A stretch of DNA of 64,000 nt from contig NZ_CP150917.1 in assembly GCF_039908645.1 (NCBI RefSeq), forward strand, positions 5,963,001 through 6,027,000. Direction: 5' to 3'. Source of the stretch: Pseudomonas helvetica (lineage in GTDB: Bacteria; Pseudomonadota; Gammaproteobacteria; Pseudomonadales; Pseudomonadaceae). The notes under the pieces were generated by a model. The model was not told the DNA's origin, searched no databases, and saw nothing but the letters and a program-made list of their open reading frames with translations. Position 1 is the stretch's first letter, and every line of letters starts with the position of its first letter. Positions 1-7,304 of this stretch are shown here, piece after piece. The position numbers and the translations under genes are program-made.

Positions 1-1
1 G

Positions 2-970
2 ACGTTCCCGACCGACTCATTGGCACGCATCAAGAACCAGTTGCTCGCCGGCTTCGAATACCAGAAGCAGAACCCCGGCAAACTGGCGAGCCTTGAGCTG
101 ATGAAGCGCCTGTATGGCGACCACCCTTACGCACACTCAAGCGACGGCAATGCGCAAAGTGTGCCGCCGATTACCGTGGCGCAATTGCGGGCCTTCCACG
201 AGAAAGCCTATGCCGCGGGCAACGTGGTGATTGCACTGGTGGGCGACTTGTCGCGTAGCGAAGCCGAAGCGATTGCCGAACAGATTTCCGTCGCACTGCC
301 AAAAGGCCCGGCGCTGGCGAAAATCGAACAACCGGCCGAACCACAAGCCAGCATCGGGCACATCGAGTTTCCGTCCAAGCAAACCAACCTGATGCTCGCG
401 CAACTGGGCATCGACCGTGACGATCCGGACTACGCGGCCGTCTCCTTGGGCAACCAGATTCTCGGTGGCGGCGGCTTTGGCACCCGGCTGATGAGCGAAG
501 TACGTGAAAAACGCGGCCTGACCTACGGCGTTTATTCCGGTTTCACCCCGATGCAGGTCCGTGGCCCGTTCATGATCAACCTGCAAACCCGCGCCGAAAT
601 GAGCGAAGGCACGCTCAAACTGGTGCAGGACGTGCTCGCCGACTACTTGAAAACCGGCCCGACCCAGAAAGAACTCGACGACGCCAAACGTGAACTGGCC
701 GGCAGCTTCCCGCTGTCCAACGCCAGCAACGCCGATATCGTCGGCCAACTGGGCGCCATGGGCTTTTATAACTTGCCGCTGAGTTACCTTGAAGACTTCA
801 TGCGGCAGTCGCAAAGCCTGACGGTCGAGCAGGTCACCGCGGCAATGAACAAACACCTGAGCACGGACAAAATGGTCATCGTTTCTGCTGGTCCGACCGT
901 GCCGCAAAAGCCGTTACCGGCCCCAACTGACAAACCATCCGAGCAGCCGCTCGGGGTTCCGGAGCATTAA
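2..970 (+). CDS. M16 family zinc peptidase-like protein, C-terminal part (5' end outside window)
   Basis: The reading frame is open from the first bases of the window, so the gene starts upstream; about 322 codons are visible. The C-terminal half of a pitrilysin/M16 protein is recognisable by the segment VREKRGLTYGVYS, the conserved Arg/Tyr region of the second M16 domain. The zinc-binding HxxEH motif would lie in the missing N-terminal part, so I cannot say whether this is the catalytic or the non-catalytic subunit. In Pseudomonas two M16 genes usually sit together before rsmD. The stop TAA overlaps the rsmD ATG by one base (TAATG), which implies translational coupling. Periplasmic or secreted location is likely for the family but not visible here. 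Confidence 0.85.
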   Translation, partial: TFPTDSLARIKNQLLAGFEYQKQNPGKLASLELMKRLYGDHPYAHSSDGNAQSVPPITVAQLRAFHEKAYAAGNVVIALVGDLSRSEAEAIAEQISVALPKGPALAKIEQPAEPQASIGHIEFPSKQTNLMLAQLGIDRDDPDYAAVSLGNQILGGGGFGTRLMSEVREKRGLTYGVYSGFTPMQVRGPFMINLQTRAEMSEGTLKLVQDVLADYLKTGPTQKELDDAKRELAGSFPLSNASNADIVGQLGAMGFYNLPLSYLEDFMRQSQSLTVEQVTAAMNKHLSTDKMVIVSAGPTVPQKPLPAPTDKPSEQPLGVPEH

Positions 971-1587
971 TGGCCAGTCCATCGCGTCCTAAAAAACCTG
1001 TTCATAACGTGCATAACGGCGTGAACCAATTGCGCATCATCGGTGGCGAATGGCGCAGCCGTCGCCTGAGTTTCCCGGACGCGCCAGGCTTGCGCCCGAC
1101 GCCCGACCGCGTGCGTGAAACCCTGTTCAACTGGCTCGCACCGTACGTTGCCGGGGCCAAGGTTCTCGATCCGTTTGCCGGCAGCGGCGCGCTGTTTCTC
1201 GAAGCGCTGTCCCGTGGCGCCGCCATGGGCCAGGCGCTGGACGCCAGCAGCCTGGCGGTTTCCAGCCTGAAAGAACATTTGGGAACGCTGCGTTGCACCG
1301 TCGGCCAGGTACAAACCGCCGATGCCTTGCGTTACCTGGAAACCCAGCCCGCGATCGCCTACGACCTGGTGTTCCTCGATCCACCGTTCAACCAGAACCT
1401 GTTGCCCGCCGTTTGCACATTACTTGAAGAACGCCAATGGCTCGCCGACGACGCGTGGATCTACACTGAAAGTGAGACCGCGCCATCGACCCTCGGTCTG
1501 CCAGGGGGCTGGCGCCTGCACCGGGAGCAAAAGTCCGGGCGGGTCTACTACGCGTTGTGGCACCGTCTGGCAGAGATCGCCGGTTAA
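970..1587 (+). CDS. rsmD: 16S rRNA (guanine(966)-N(2))-methyltransferase RsmD
   Basis: Class I SAM-dependent methyltransferase of 205 residues that would methylate G966 of 16S rRNA during 30S assembly in the cytoplasm. The family opening is seen in LRIIGGEWRSRRL (residues 21-33) and RPTPDRVRETLFNWL (about 41-55). The SAM-binding loop is DPFAGSGALFLEALSRGA and the catalytic DPPF motif is in VFLDPPFN near residue 140. Length is normal for RsmD. The ATG overlaps the stop of the upstream M16 gene. The N-terminal extension of about 20 residues is slightly long compared with E. coli RsmD. Confidence 0.95.
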   Translation: MASPSRPKKPVHNVHNGVNQLRIIGGEWRSRRLSFPDAPGLRPTPDRVRETLFNWLAPYVAGAKVLDPFAGSGALFLEALSRGAAMGQALDASSLAVSSLKEHLGTLRCTVGQVQTADALRYLETQPAIAYDLVFLDPPFNQNLLPAVCTLLEERQWLADDAWIYTESETAPSTLGLPGGWRLHREQKSGRVYYALWHRLAEIAG

Positions 1588-1604
1588 TCCACCGGCCTGA
1601 ACAA

Positions 1605-1641
1605 GGCGCGTGCCTGGGGTTAACAATCTCTGGCACGCGCC
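1605..1641. repeat. 10-bp perfect inverted repeat between rsmD and the hydrolase gene
   Basis: GGCGCGTGCC at 1605-1614 is followed, after a 17-base spacer, by its exact reverse complement GGCACGCGCC at 1632-1641. No T-run follows, so it is not a standard intrinsic terminator. It sits 18 bases before the GTG start of the next gene, so it could hide that ribosome binding site in RNA or act as an operator. Function unknown. Confidence 0.6.
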
Positions 1642-1659
1642 GCTGCATCGAGAACAACC

Positions 1660-2658
1660 GTGCCTACACCGCCTGATCGTTTCATCCCGGCCTTCGGCCT
1701 CGGCAACCCGCATTTGCAAACCTTGTGGGGACCGTTGTGGCGCAAAACCACTCATCTGGATCGACAACGCGAACGTCTGTGGCTCGACGATGGCGACTTC
1801 CTCGATCTCGACTGGCACGGGCCGCACAGCGCCAATGCACCTCTGGTGCTGGTGTTGCATGGATTGACCGGTTCTTCGAACTCACCGTATGTCGCCGGCC
1901 TGCAAAAAGCCCTGTTCGCCCAAGGCTGGGCCAGCGTGGCGCTGAACTGGCGCGGCTGTTCGGGCGAACCGAATCTGTTGCCGCGCAGCTATCATTCCGG
2001 CGCCAGCGAAGACCTCGCGGCGGCGATCAACCACCTGCGCGCCACCCGCCCGTCGGCGCCGCTGTACGCGGTCGGCTATTCGCTGGGCGGCAATGTGCTG
2101 CTCAAGCACCTGGGTGAAACCGGCAGTGGCAGTCAGTTGCAGGGCGCGGTGGCGGTCTCGGTACCCTTTCGCCTGGACCAATGCGCCGACCGCATCGGTC
2201 AGGGATTTTCGCGGATCTATCAAGCGCACTTCATGCGCGAAATGCTCGCCTACATCAAGACCAAGCAACAGAAGTTCCTGCACGACGGCCACCACGAGGG
2301 CCTGGAGACCCTGGCCAGACTCGGCTCACTGGAGAACCTGCGCACGTTCTGGGATTTCGATGGCCGGGTGACTGCGCCACTGAACGGCTTCAAGGACGCG
2401 CATGACTATTATCGCCGCGCCTCCAGCCGTTATTTTCTCGGCGAGATCCGCACGCCGACCCTGATCATTCAAGCGGCCGACGATCCTTTCGTATTTCTCC
2501 ACAGCTTGCCGCACGCCAGCGAGTTATCGGACTGCACGCAGTTCGAGTTGCAGGCCAAGGGCGGGCATGTCGGCTTTGTCGACGGCACATTCCGCAACCC
2601 CGGCTACTACCTGGAACGGCGTATCCCGCACTGGCTGACCAACACAGGTCGCGAGTAA
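1660..2658 (+). CDS. YheT-family alpha/beta hydrolase
   Basis: Cytoplasmic alpha/beta hydrolase of 332 residues in the YheT/ABHD1-3 group of esterases. The opening FIPAFGLGNPHLQTLWG is typical of the group. The oxyanion-hole region is VLHGLTGSSNSPYV, and the nucleophile elbow GYSLGGN carries the catalytic Ser. A late Asp (AADDPF) and His (KGGHVGF) complete a plausible triad. The start is a GTG; the substrate is unknown (short-chain esters are typical). It is followed after 4 bases by the AraC gene, so the two are probably one transcript. Confidence 0.85.
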   Translation: MPTPPDRFIPAFGLGNPHLQTLWGPLWRKTTHLDRQRERLWLDDGDFLDLDWHGPHSANAPLVLVLHGLTGSSNSPYVAGLQKALFAQGWASVALNWRGCSGEPNLLPRSYHSGASEDLAAAINHLRATRPSAPLYAVGYSLGGNVLLKHLGETGSGSQLQGAVAVSVPFRLDQCADRIGQGFSRIYQAHFMREMLAYIKTKQQKFLHDGHHEGLETLARLGSLENLRTFWDFDGRVTAPLNGFKDAHDYYRRASSRYFLGEIRTPTLIIQAADDPFVFLHSLPHASELSDCTQFELQAKGGHVGFVDGTFRNPGYYLERRIPHWLTNTGRE

Positions 2659-2662
2659 GGTC

Positions 2663-3493
2663 ATGGAGGCCAATCCGGGCGAGTCGATCCACTTCTGGCA
2701 AACGGCACCGTTGGCCGGCGTCGAGCTGTTGTCCGCGCGCTACATCGAACAGCGCTTCGTCCCTCACGTACACGACGGCTTCGTCATCGGCATCATCATG
2801 GCCGGCGCTCAACGCTACCGCTATCGCGGCGCCGAACATCTGGCTGGCAGCGGGACGTTGGTGGTGATCAATCCAGACGAATTGCACACTGGCCACAAAG
2901 GCACGGACAACGGTTGGTTGTACCGGGCGTTCTATCCCGACAATCAGCAAATCCTTTCGTTGCTGGGCGAACTTGAGCTGCCTGACCACGATTTGCCGGC
3001 CTTTGGTGCGACGCTGTATCGCGACCCGGATCTGGTGAGTGGCCTCTGCCAACTGCACCGTTTGCTGGAGAGCCCTGCCAGTGCGCTGCAACAGCAGACC
3101 GCATGGCGGGAAATGATGCTGTCGTTGCTGCAACGTCACGCCGCAGTAGCAACGCCCGGTCAACCTGGACAGGAACATCGGGCCATCGCCCGAGCCAAGG
3201 AACTGCTGCACGCGCAGCTCGCGGCACCACCCTCCCTGGAAGAACTGGCCGCTGCGGTGAACCTTTCACCCTTCCACTTCGCCCGAGTGTTTCGCTACGC
3301 CACCGGTATGCCGCCGCACGCCTGGCTGATGCAGCAGCGTATCGCCCAGGCTCGTGCGTTATTACAGGAAGGCTGCCTGCCACTGGAGGTTGCCACCCGG
3401 CTCGGCTTTGCCGACCAGAGTCATCTGAGCCGGCAGTTCAAGAAGGTTTATGGCGTGGGACCGGGGGCTTATCGCAGCGCCCGACTGCTTTGA
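2663..3493 (+). CDS. AraC-family transcriptional regulator with N-terminal cupin sensor
   Basis: 276 residues. The N-terminal half (about 20-150) is an AraC-type cupin: HVHDGFVIGIIMAG and the INPDELHTG turn are characteristic ligand-binding elements. The C-terminal 100 residues hold two helix-turn-helix motifs (SLEELAAAVNLSPFHFARVF and LEVATRLGFADQSHLSRQFK), ending with the family signature near VYGVGPGAYR. It starts 4 bases after the hydrolase stop, suggesting co-transcription. Ligand and targets cannot be read from the sequence. Confidence 0.9.
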   Translation: MEANPGESIHFWQTAPLAGVELLSARYIEQRFVPHVHDGFVIGIIMAGAQRYRYRGAEHLAGSGTLVVINPDELHTGHKGTDNGWLYRAFYPDNQQILSLLGELELPDHDLPAFGATLYRDPDLVSGLCQLHRLLESPASALQQQTAWREMMLSLLQRHAAVATPGQPGQEHRAIARAKELLHAQLAAPPSLEELAAAVNLSPFHFARVFRYATGMPPHAWLMQQRIAQARALLQEGCLPLEVATRLGFADQSHLSRQFKKVYGVGPGAYRSARLL

Positions 3494-3530
3494 GTCTCAA
3501 AGCCCCCCAATACCCACAGGGGATTGACGA

Positions 3531-4385
3531 TTAGTCGCCGGTAGCGACGCCCCGCGCCGGATCGGTGATCCATTCGCTCCACGACCCGGCATACAGCGAG
3601 CCCAATGGATAACCGGCCAGGCACAACGCAAACAGGTTGTGGCACGCAGTCACGCCCGAGCCGCAATACGCCACCAGTTCGGTCGGCGAACGATCACCCA
3701 GTTTCGCGGCAAAGCGCTGCTTGAGCTGATCGGCAGGAAGAAAGCGCCCGTCGGCATCCAGGTTGTCGGTAAAGGCCGCGCATTGCGCGCCGGGAATGTG
3801 CCCGGCGACCGGGTCAATCGGCTCTACCTCGCCACGAAAACGCGGCAGGCCCCGGGCGTCGAGCAAGGTCAGGCTCGGTTGACCGAGGCGCTGTTGCAGT
3901 TTTTCGGCACTCACTAACAAGGTGTGGTCTGGCACGCCGGTAAAGGAGCCACGGCTGATTGCCGGAGGATCCAGGCTCAGCGGTAAACCCGCCGCGTGCC
4001 AGGCCTTGAGGCCACCGTCGAGAATGAACACGCCGTCGCGCTTGCCCAGCCACGCCAGCAACCACCAGGCCCGGGCGGCATACATGCCGGGGCCGTCGTC
4101 ATACAAAACGATTTCGCTGTCGTTATTGATACCCCAATCCTGCAAACGCTGAATCAAGTGATGGGGCGTCGGCAATGGATGGCGACCGGTGACCCCCTTG
4201 ACCACGGGTCCGCTGAGGTCACGTTCGAGGTCCGCAAACGAGGCCCCCTCGATATGCCCCAGAGCATAGCTGCGCTGGCCGTAATCCGGGTCTTCGAGGG
4301 CAAAACGACAATCCAGAATCACCAACCCGGCCTGAGCCTTTTTCTGGTCCAGGGCATTCGGGCTGATCAGTTGCGCAATGGGCAT
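3531..4385 (-). CDS. sseA: 3-mercaptopyruvate/thiosulfate sulfurtransferase (rhodanese tandem)
   Basis: 284 residues forming two rhodanese domains. The first carries an Asp-type non-catalytic loop (LYDDGPGMYAARAWW). The second has the active-site loop AYCGSGVTACHN, with the persulfide-forming Cys. A CGSGVTA loop fits 3-mercaptopyruvate sulfurtransferase better than thiosulfate rhodanese (usually CRxGx[R/T]). It transfers sulfur from mercaptopyruvate to thiophilic acceptors. The gene is convergent with the AraC gene and lies downstream of laoR on the same strand, 33 bases after it. Confidence 0.85.
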   Translation of the reverse strand: MPIAQLISPNALDQKKAQAGLVILDCRFALEDPDYGQRSYALGHIEGASFADLERDLSGPVVKGVTGRHPLPTPHHLIQRLQDWGINNDSEIVLYDDGPGMYAARAWWLLAWLGKRDGVFILDGGLKAWHAAGLPLSLDPPAISRGSFTGVPDHTLLVSAEKLQQRLGQPSLTLLDARGLPRFRGEVEPIDPVAGHIPGAQCAAFTDNLDADGRFLPADQLKQRFAAKLGDRSPTELVAYCGSGVTACHNLFALCLAGYPLGSLYAGSWSEWITDPARGVATGD

Positions 4386-4418
4386 AGCGGGCTCCTGTGA
4401 TTAAGTCTTTGATCGATC

Positions 4419-5090
4419 CTACTGCACTTCTTCCAGAGCCTGGGCCAACGGCACGTAAAACTCCTCGAACAAGGCATTGACCGCCTCGCGCGCTTGCTCC
4501 GTGACAAATCCTGCTTCCAGCACCAGTACCTGATACACGCCACGTTTAATGGCTTGCTCGCTGAGATGGTTGGAATTTTCCCGTGTGGTGCACAGAAAGC
4601 GCACCCAGGACGTGAGGATGATCCAGGCGTTGAGCGTCAGGGACTCGATCTGGACCTTGTCCATGCACAGGATGCCGGCCTCGACGAAACCTGCGTAAAT
4701 CGCCGTGCCCTGGATCAGGCAACGTTGCGAAAAACGCCGATAGCGGGCTGCCAATTCCGCATCGTTGTCGAGCAAGTGCTCGAGATCACGGTGCAAAAAC
4801 CGGTAGCGCCACATGGCAGACAGCAGTTCCTGCAAGTAGAAACGCTTGTCTTCAACGGTCGCGGCGCGGCCCTGGGGTGGGCGCAGGAAGCTCTCTACCA
4901 GGGCTTCGTACTCACTGAACAACACGGCGATGATCGCCTGCTTGTTGGGGAAGTGGTAGTACAGGTTGCCCGGAGAAATCTCCATATGCGCAGCGATATG
5001 GTTGGTACTGATGCTGCGTTCACCCTGTTGATTGAACAGCTCCAGGCTGTTCTGCACGATGCGCTCGCTGGTTTTTATTCGTGGGGCCAT
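4419..5090 (-). CDS. laoR: TetR-family repressor LaoR
   Basis: 223 residues. The N-terminal HTH is clear (RSISTNHIAAHMEISPGNLYYHF followed by PNKQAIIAVLF), with a large alpha-helical ligand domain behind it. The gene is divergent from laoC-laoB-laoA, the arrangement of the P. aeruginosa LaoABCR locus, where LaoR represses long-chain alcohol oxidation genes and responds to alcohol or aldehyde intermediates. The identification rests on family plus gene order. A 16-base perfect palindrome at 5137-5152 in the shared gap is the best operator candidate. Confidence 0.82.
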   Translation of the reverse strand: MAPRIKTSERIVQNSLELFNQQGERSISTNHIAAHMEISPGNLYYHFPNKQAIIAVLFSEYEALVESFLRPPQGRAATVEDKRFYLQELLSAMWRYRFLHRDLEHLLDNDAELAARYRRFSQRCLIQGTAIYAGFVEAGILCMDKVQIESLTLNAWIILTSWVRFLCTTRENSNHLSEQAIKRGVYQVLVLEAGFVTEQAREAVNALFEEFYVPLAQALEEVQ

Positions 5091-5136
5091 GGCTTGAGCT
5101 TTAATTCTTCTGTGCGTTGCCGGGCATCTTACGACC

Positions 5137-5152
5137 TATCCGCTGGCGGATA
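5137..5152. promoter_or_regulatory. palindrome, candidate LaoR operator
   Basis: TATCCGC-TG-GCGGATA is a perfect 7+7 inverted repeat with a 2-base centre, in the 147-bp gap between laoR and laoC. Its size fits a TetR-family operator, and it lies just upstream of the probable laoC promoter. Binding by LaoR is inferred. Confidence 0.5.
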
Positions 5153-5177
5153 AATCATCGCTTCCCGAGGATGTCAT

Positions 5178-5206
5178 TTGACTTTCTAGAGCATAGACTC
5201 TAAAAA
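5178..5206 (+). promoter_or_regulatory. probable sigma70 promoter of laoCBA
   Basis: TTGACT (5178-5183) and TAAAAA (5201-5206) are separated by 17 bases, 32 bases before the laoC ATG. The spacer holds a partial inverted repeat, TAGAG (5187-5191) and CTCTA (5198-5202), which could be a second repressor contact. Confidence 0.5.
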
Positions 5207-5237
5207 CTTCCTCATTCTAAAAAAAACCGGAGCTACG

Positions 5238-6668
5238 ATGCCCGCCGACATTGCCTACCTGCAAAACTCTCAACAGCCATTGAGTGAGCTACACGCTCTG
5301 TTTGCCGCCCAGCGCCAGGCCTACGCGGCCCACCCGATGCCGCCGGCCGCGCAACGCCAGCAATGGCTCAAGGCATTGCGTGATCTGTTGAGTGACGAGC
5401 GTCAGGCCTTGATCGACGCGATCAGCCAGGATTTCAGCAACCGTAGCGCCGATGAAACCCTGCTCGCCGAGCTGATGCCGAGCCTGCACGGTATTCAATA
5501 CGCCAGCAAACACCTCAAAGGCTGGATGAAAGCGTCCCCGCGCAAGGTCGGAATCGCCTTTCAGCCGGCGGCGGCCAAGGTGGTTTATCAGCCGCTGGGC
5601 GTAGTCGGAGTCATCGTGCCGTGGAACTACCCGCTGTACCTGGCCATCGGCCCATTGGTCGGCGCGTTGTCGGCGGGCAACCGAGTGATGCTCAAACTCA
5701 GCGAGTCCACCCCGGCCACGGGGCAACTGCTGAAAACGTTGCTGGCCAAAGTGTTCCCCGAAGACCTGGTGTGCGTGGTGTTGGGCGAAGCCGAGGTCGG
5801 CGTGGCCTTTTCCAGGCTGCCCTTCGATCATTTGTTGTTCACCGGTGCCACCAGTATCGGCAAACATGTGATGCGCGCGGCGGCGGAGAACCTGACACCG
5901 GTGACACTGGAATTAGGCGGCAAGTCTCCGGCGATCGTTTCCCACGATGTACCGCTCAAGGATGCCGCCGAACGCATTGCCTTCGGTAAAACCCTGAATG
6001 CCGGACAAACCTGTGTCGCGCCGGACTACGTGCTGGTCCCGGAAGAACGGGTCGGTTCCTTCGTCGAAGCCTATCGTCAGGCGGTTCGCGGGTTTTACCC
6101 GACACTCGCGGACAACCCGGACTACACCGCGATCATCAATGAGCGCCAATTGGCCCGGCTGCGCAGCTACCTCAGCGACGCCACCAGCAAGGGCGCGCTG
6201 CTGATTCCGATGTTCGAGCAGGATCAGGACCGACGCATGAGCCATAGCCTGCTGCTGAATGTCAGCGACGAGATGATCGTGATGCAGGACGAAATCTTCG
6301 GCCCGGTGCTGCCTATCGTGCCTTACAAGAATCTGGACCAGGCGTTTGCCTACATCAATCAGCGGCCACGTCCGCTGGCGCTGTATTTCTTCGGCTACAA
6401 CAAGGCCGAACAAAATCGCGTCCTCAACGAAACCCATTCCGGCGGCGTGTGCCTGAACGACACCTTGCTGCACGTCGCGCAAGACGACATGCCGTTTGGC
6501 GGTATCGGCGCTTCAGGCATGGGCCATTACCACGGCCATGAAGGCTTCCTGACGTTCAGCAAAGCCAAAGGCGTGCTGATCAAGCAGCGCTTTAACGCGG
6601 CGAAGCTGATTTATCCACCTTACGGCAAGTCGATCCAGAAGCTGATCCAGAAGCTGTTCATCCGCTGA
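5238..6668 (+). CDS. laoC: aldehyde dehydrogenase LaoC (coniferyl aldehyde dehydrogenase family)
   Basis: NAD(P)-dependent aldehyde dehydrogenase of 476 residues. Catalytic residues visible: Asn130 in VPWNYP, Glu225 in LELGGKSP and the nucleophile Cys259 in NAGQTCVAP. The hydrophobic and basic C-terminus (about the last 25 residues) resembles that of fatty aldehyde dehydrogenases. Automated annotation often calls this family coniferyl aldehyde dehydrogenase (calB). Its place between a divergent TetR gene and a Tat lipoprotein/GMC oxidoreductase pair matches LaoC, which oxidises the fatty aldehyde made by LaoA. The RBS is CCGGAG, 8-10 bases before the ATG. Confidence 0.87.
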   Translation: MPADIAYLQNSQQPLSELHALFAAQRQAYAAHPMPPAAQRQQWLKALRDLLSDERQALIDAISQDFSNRSADETLLAELMPSLHGIQYASKHLKGWMKASPRKVGIAFQPAAAKVVYQPLGVVGVIVPWNYPLYLAIGPLVGALSAGNRVMLKLSESTPATGQLLKTLLAKVFPEDLVCVVLGEAEVGVAFSRLPFDHLLFTGATSIGKHVMRAAAENLTPVTLELGGKSPAIVSHDVPLKDAAERIAFGKTLNAGQTCVAPDYVLVPEERVGSFVEAYRQAVRGFYPTLADNPDYTAIINERQLARLRSYLSDATSKGALLIPMFEQDQDRRMSHSLLLNVSDEMIVMQDEIFGPVLPIVPYKNLDQAFAYINQRPRPLALYFFGYNKAEQNRVLNETHSGGVCLNDTLLHVAQDDMPFGGIGASGMGHYHGHEGFLTFSKAKGVLIKQRFNAAKLIYPPYGKSIQKLIQKLFIR

Positions 6669-6694
6669 CGCCTCATGACCGGGTAATAACAATA

Positions 6695-7240
6695 ATGAAC
6701 CCAAGCCTGACCGAATCCCCCGCGCTGACACGGCGCGGCCTGCTCAAATTCAGTCTCTGCGCCAGCGCCTTCCTGACCACCGCGGGCCTTGGCGCCAGTC
6801 TCAGTGGTTGCTCGGCCAGCAGCCCGGCCAGCGGTTTCGCCATGTTGCGCAGCAGTGATCTGCCGTTCTTGCGCGTGCTGATCCCGGTGATGCTCGACGG
6901 CGCCGTGGCCGTCGAAAAACTCCCGGGTGCCATCGAGGGCACCCTGAAATCACTGGACCATGACCTCAATCATCTGTCGCCGGAAATGCTCAAGCTGACC
7001 CAGCAACTGTTCGACGTGCTCGGCATGACTATCACTCGCGGGCCACTGACCGGCATCTGGGGCCACTGGGAGAACGCCAGCAGCGACGACATCCGCCAAT
7101 TCCTGCAGCGCTGGCAAAACAGCTCGCTGAGCCTGTTGCGCATGGGCCACAGCTCGATCCTGCAACTGGTGATGATGGCCTGGTACAAGCGCGCCGAGTC
7201 CTGGGCACATTGCGGATATCCGGGGCCGCCCGTCGTTTGA
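6695..7240 (+). CDS. laoB: LaoB, small Tat-exported lipoprotein-like subunit
   Basis: 181 residues. The N-terminus has a twin-arginine motif (TRRGLLKF, residues 12-19), a hydrophobic stretch, and a lipobox-like LSGC near residue 39, so folded export and lipidation are likely. The rest resembles the small subunit family that accompanies membrane-associated GMC dehydrogenases. It starts 27 bases after laoC and precedes laoA. In P. aeruginosa LaoB is needed for LaoA activity; the mechanism is not known to me. Confidence 0.82.
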   Translation: MNPSLTESPALTRRGLLKFSLCASAFLTTAGLGASLSGCSASSPASGFAMLRSSDLPFLRVLIPVMLDGAVAVEKLPGAIEGTLKSLDHDLNHLSPEMLKLTQQLFDVLGMTITRGPLTGIWGHWENASSDDIRQFLQRWQNSSLSLLRMGHSSILQLVMMAWYKRAESWAHCGYPGPPVV

Positions 7241-7304
7241 GACCGAGGTGTCCCTATCGCGAGCCGCATCACCACCGAATCCAAAACAATAAGAGAGCCC
7301 AAAG

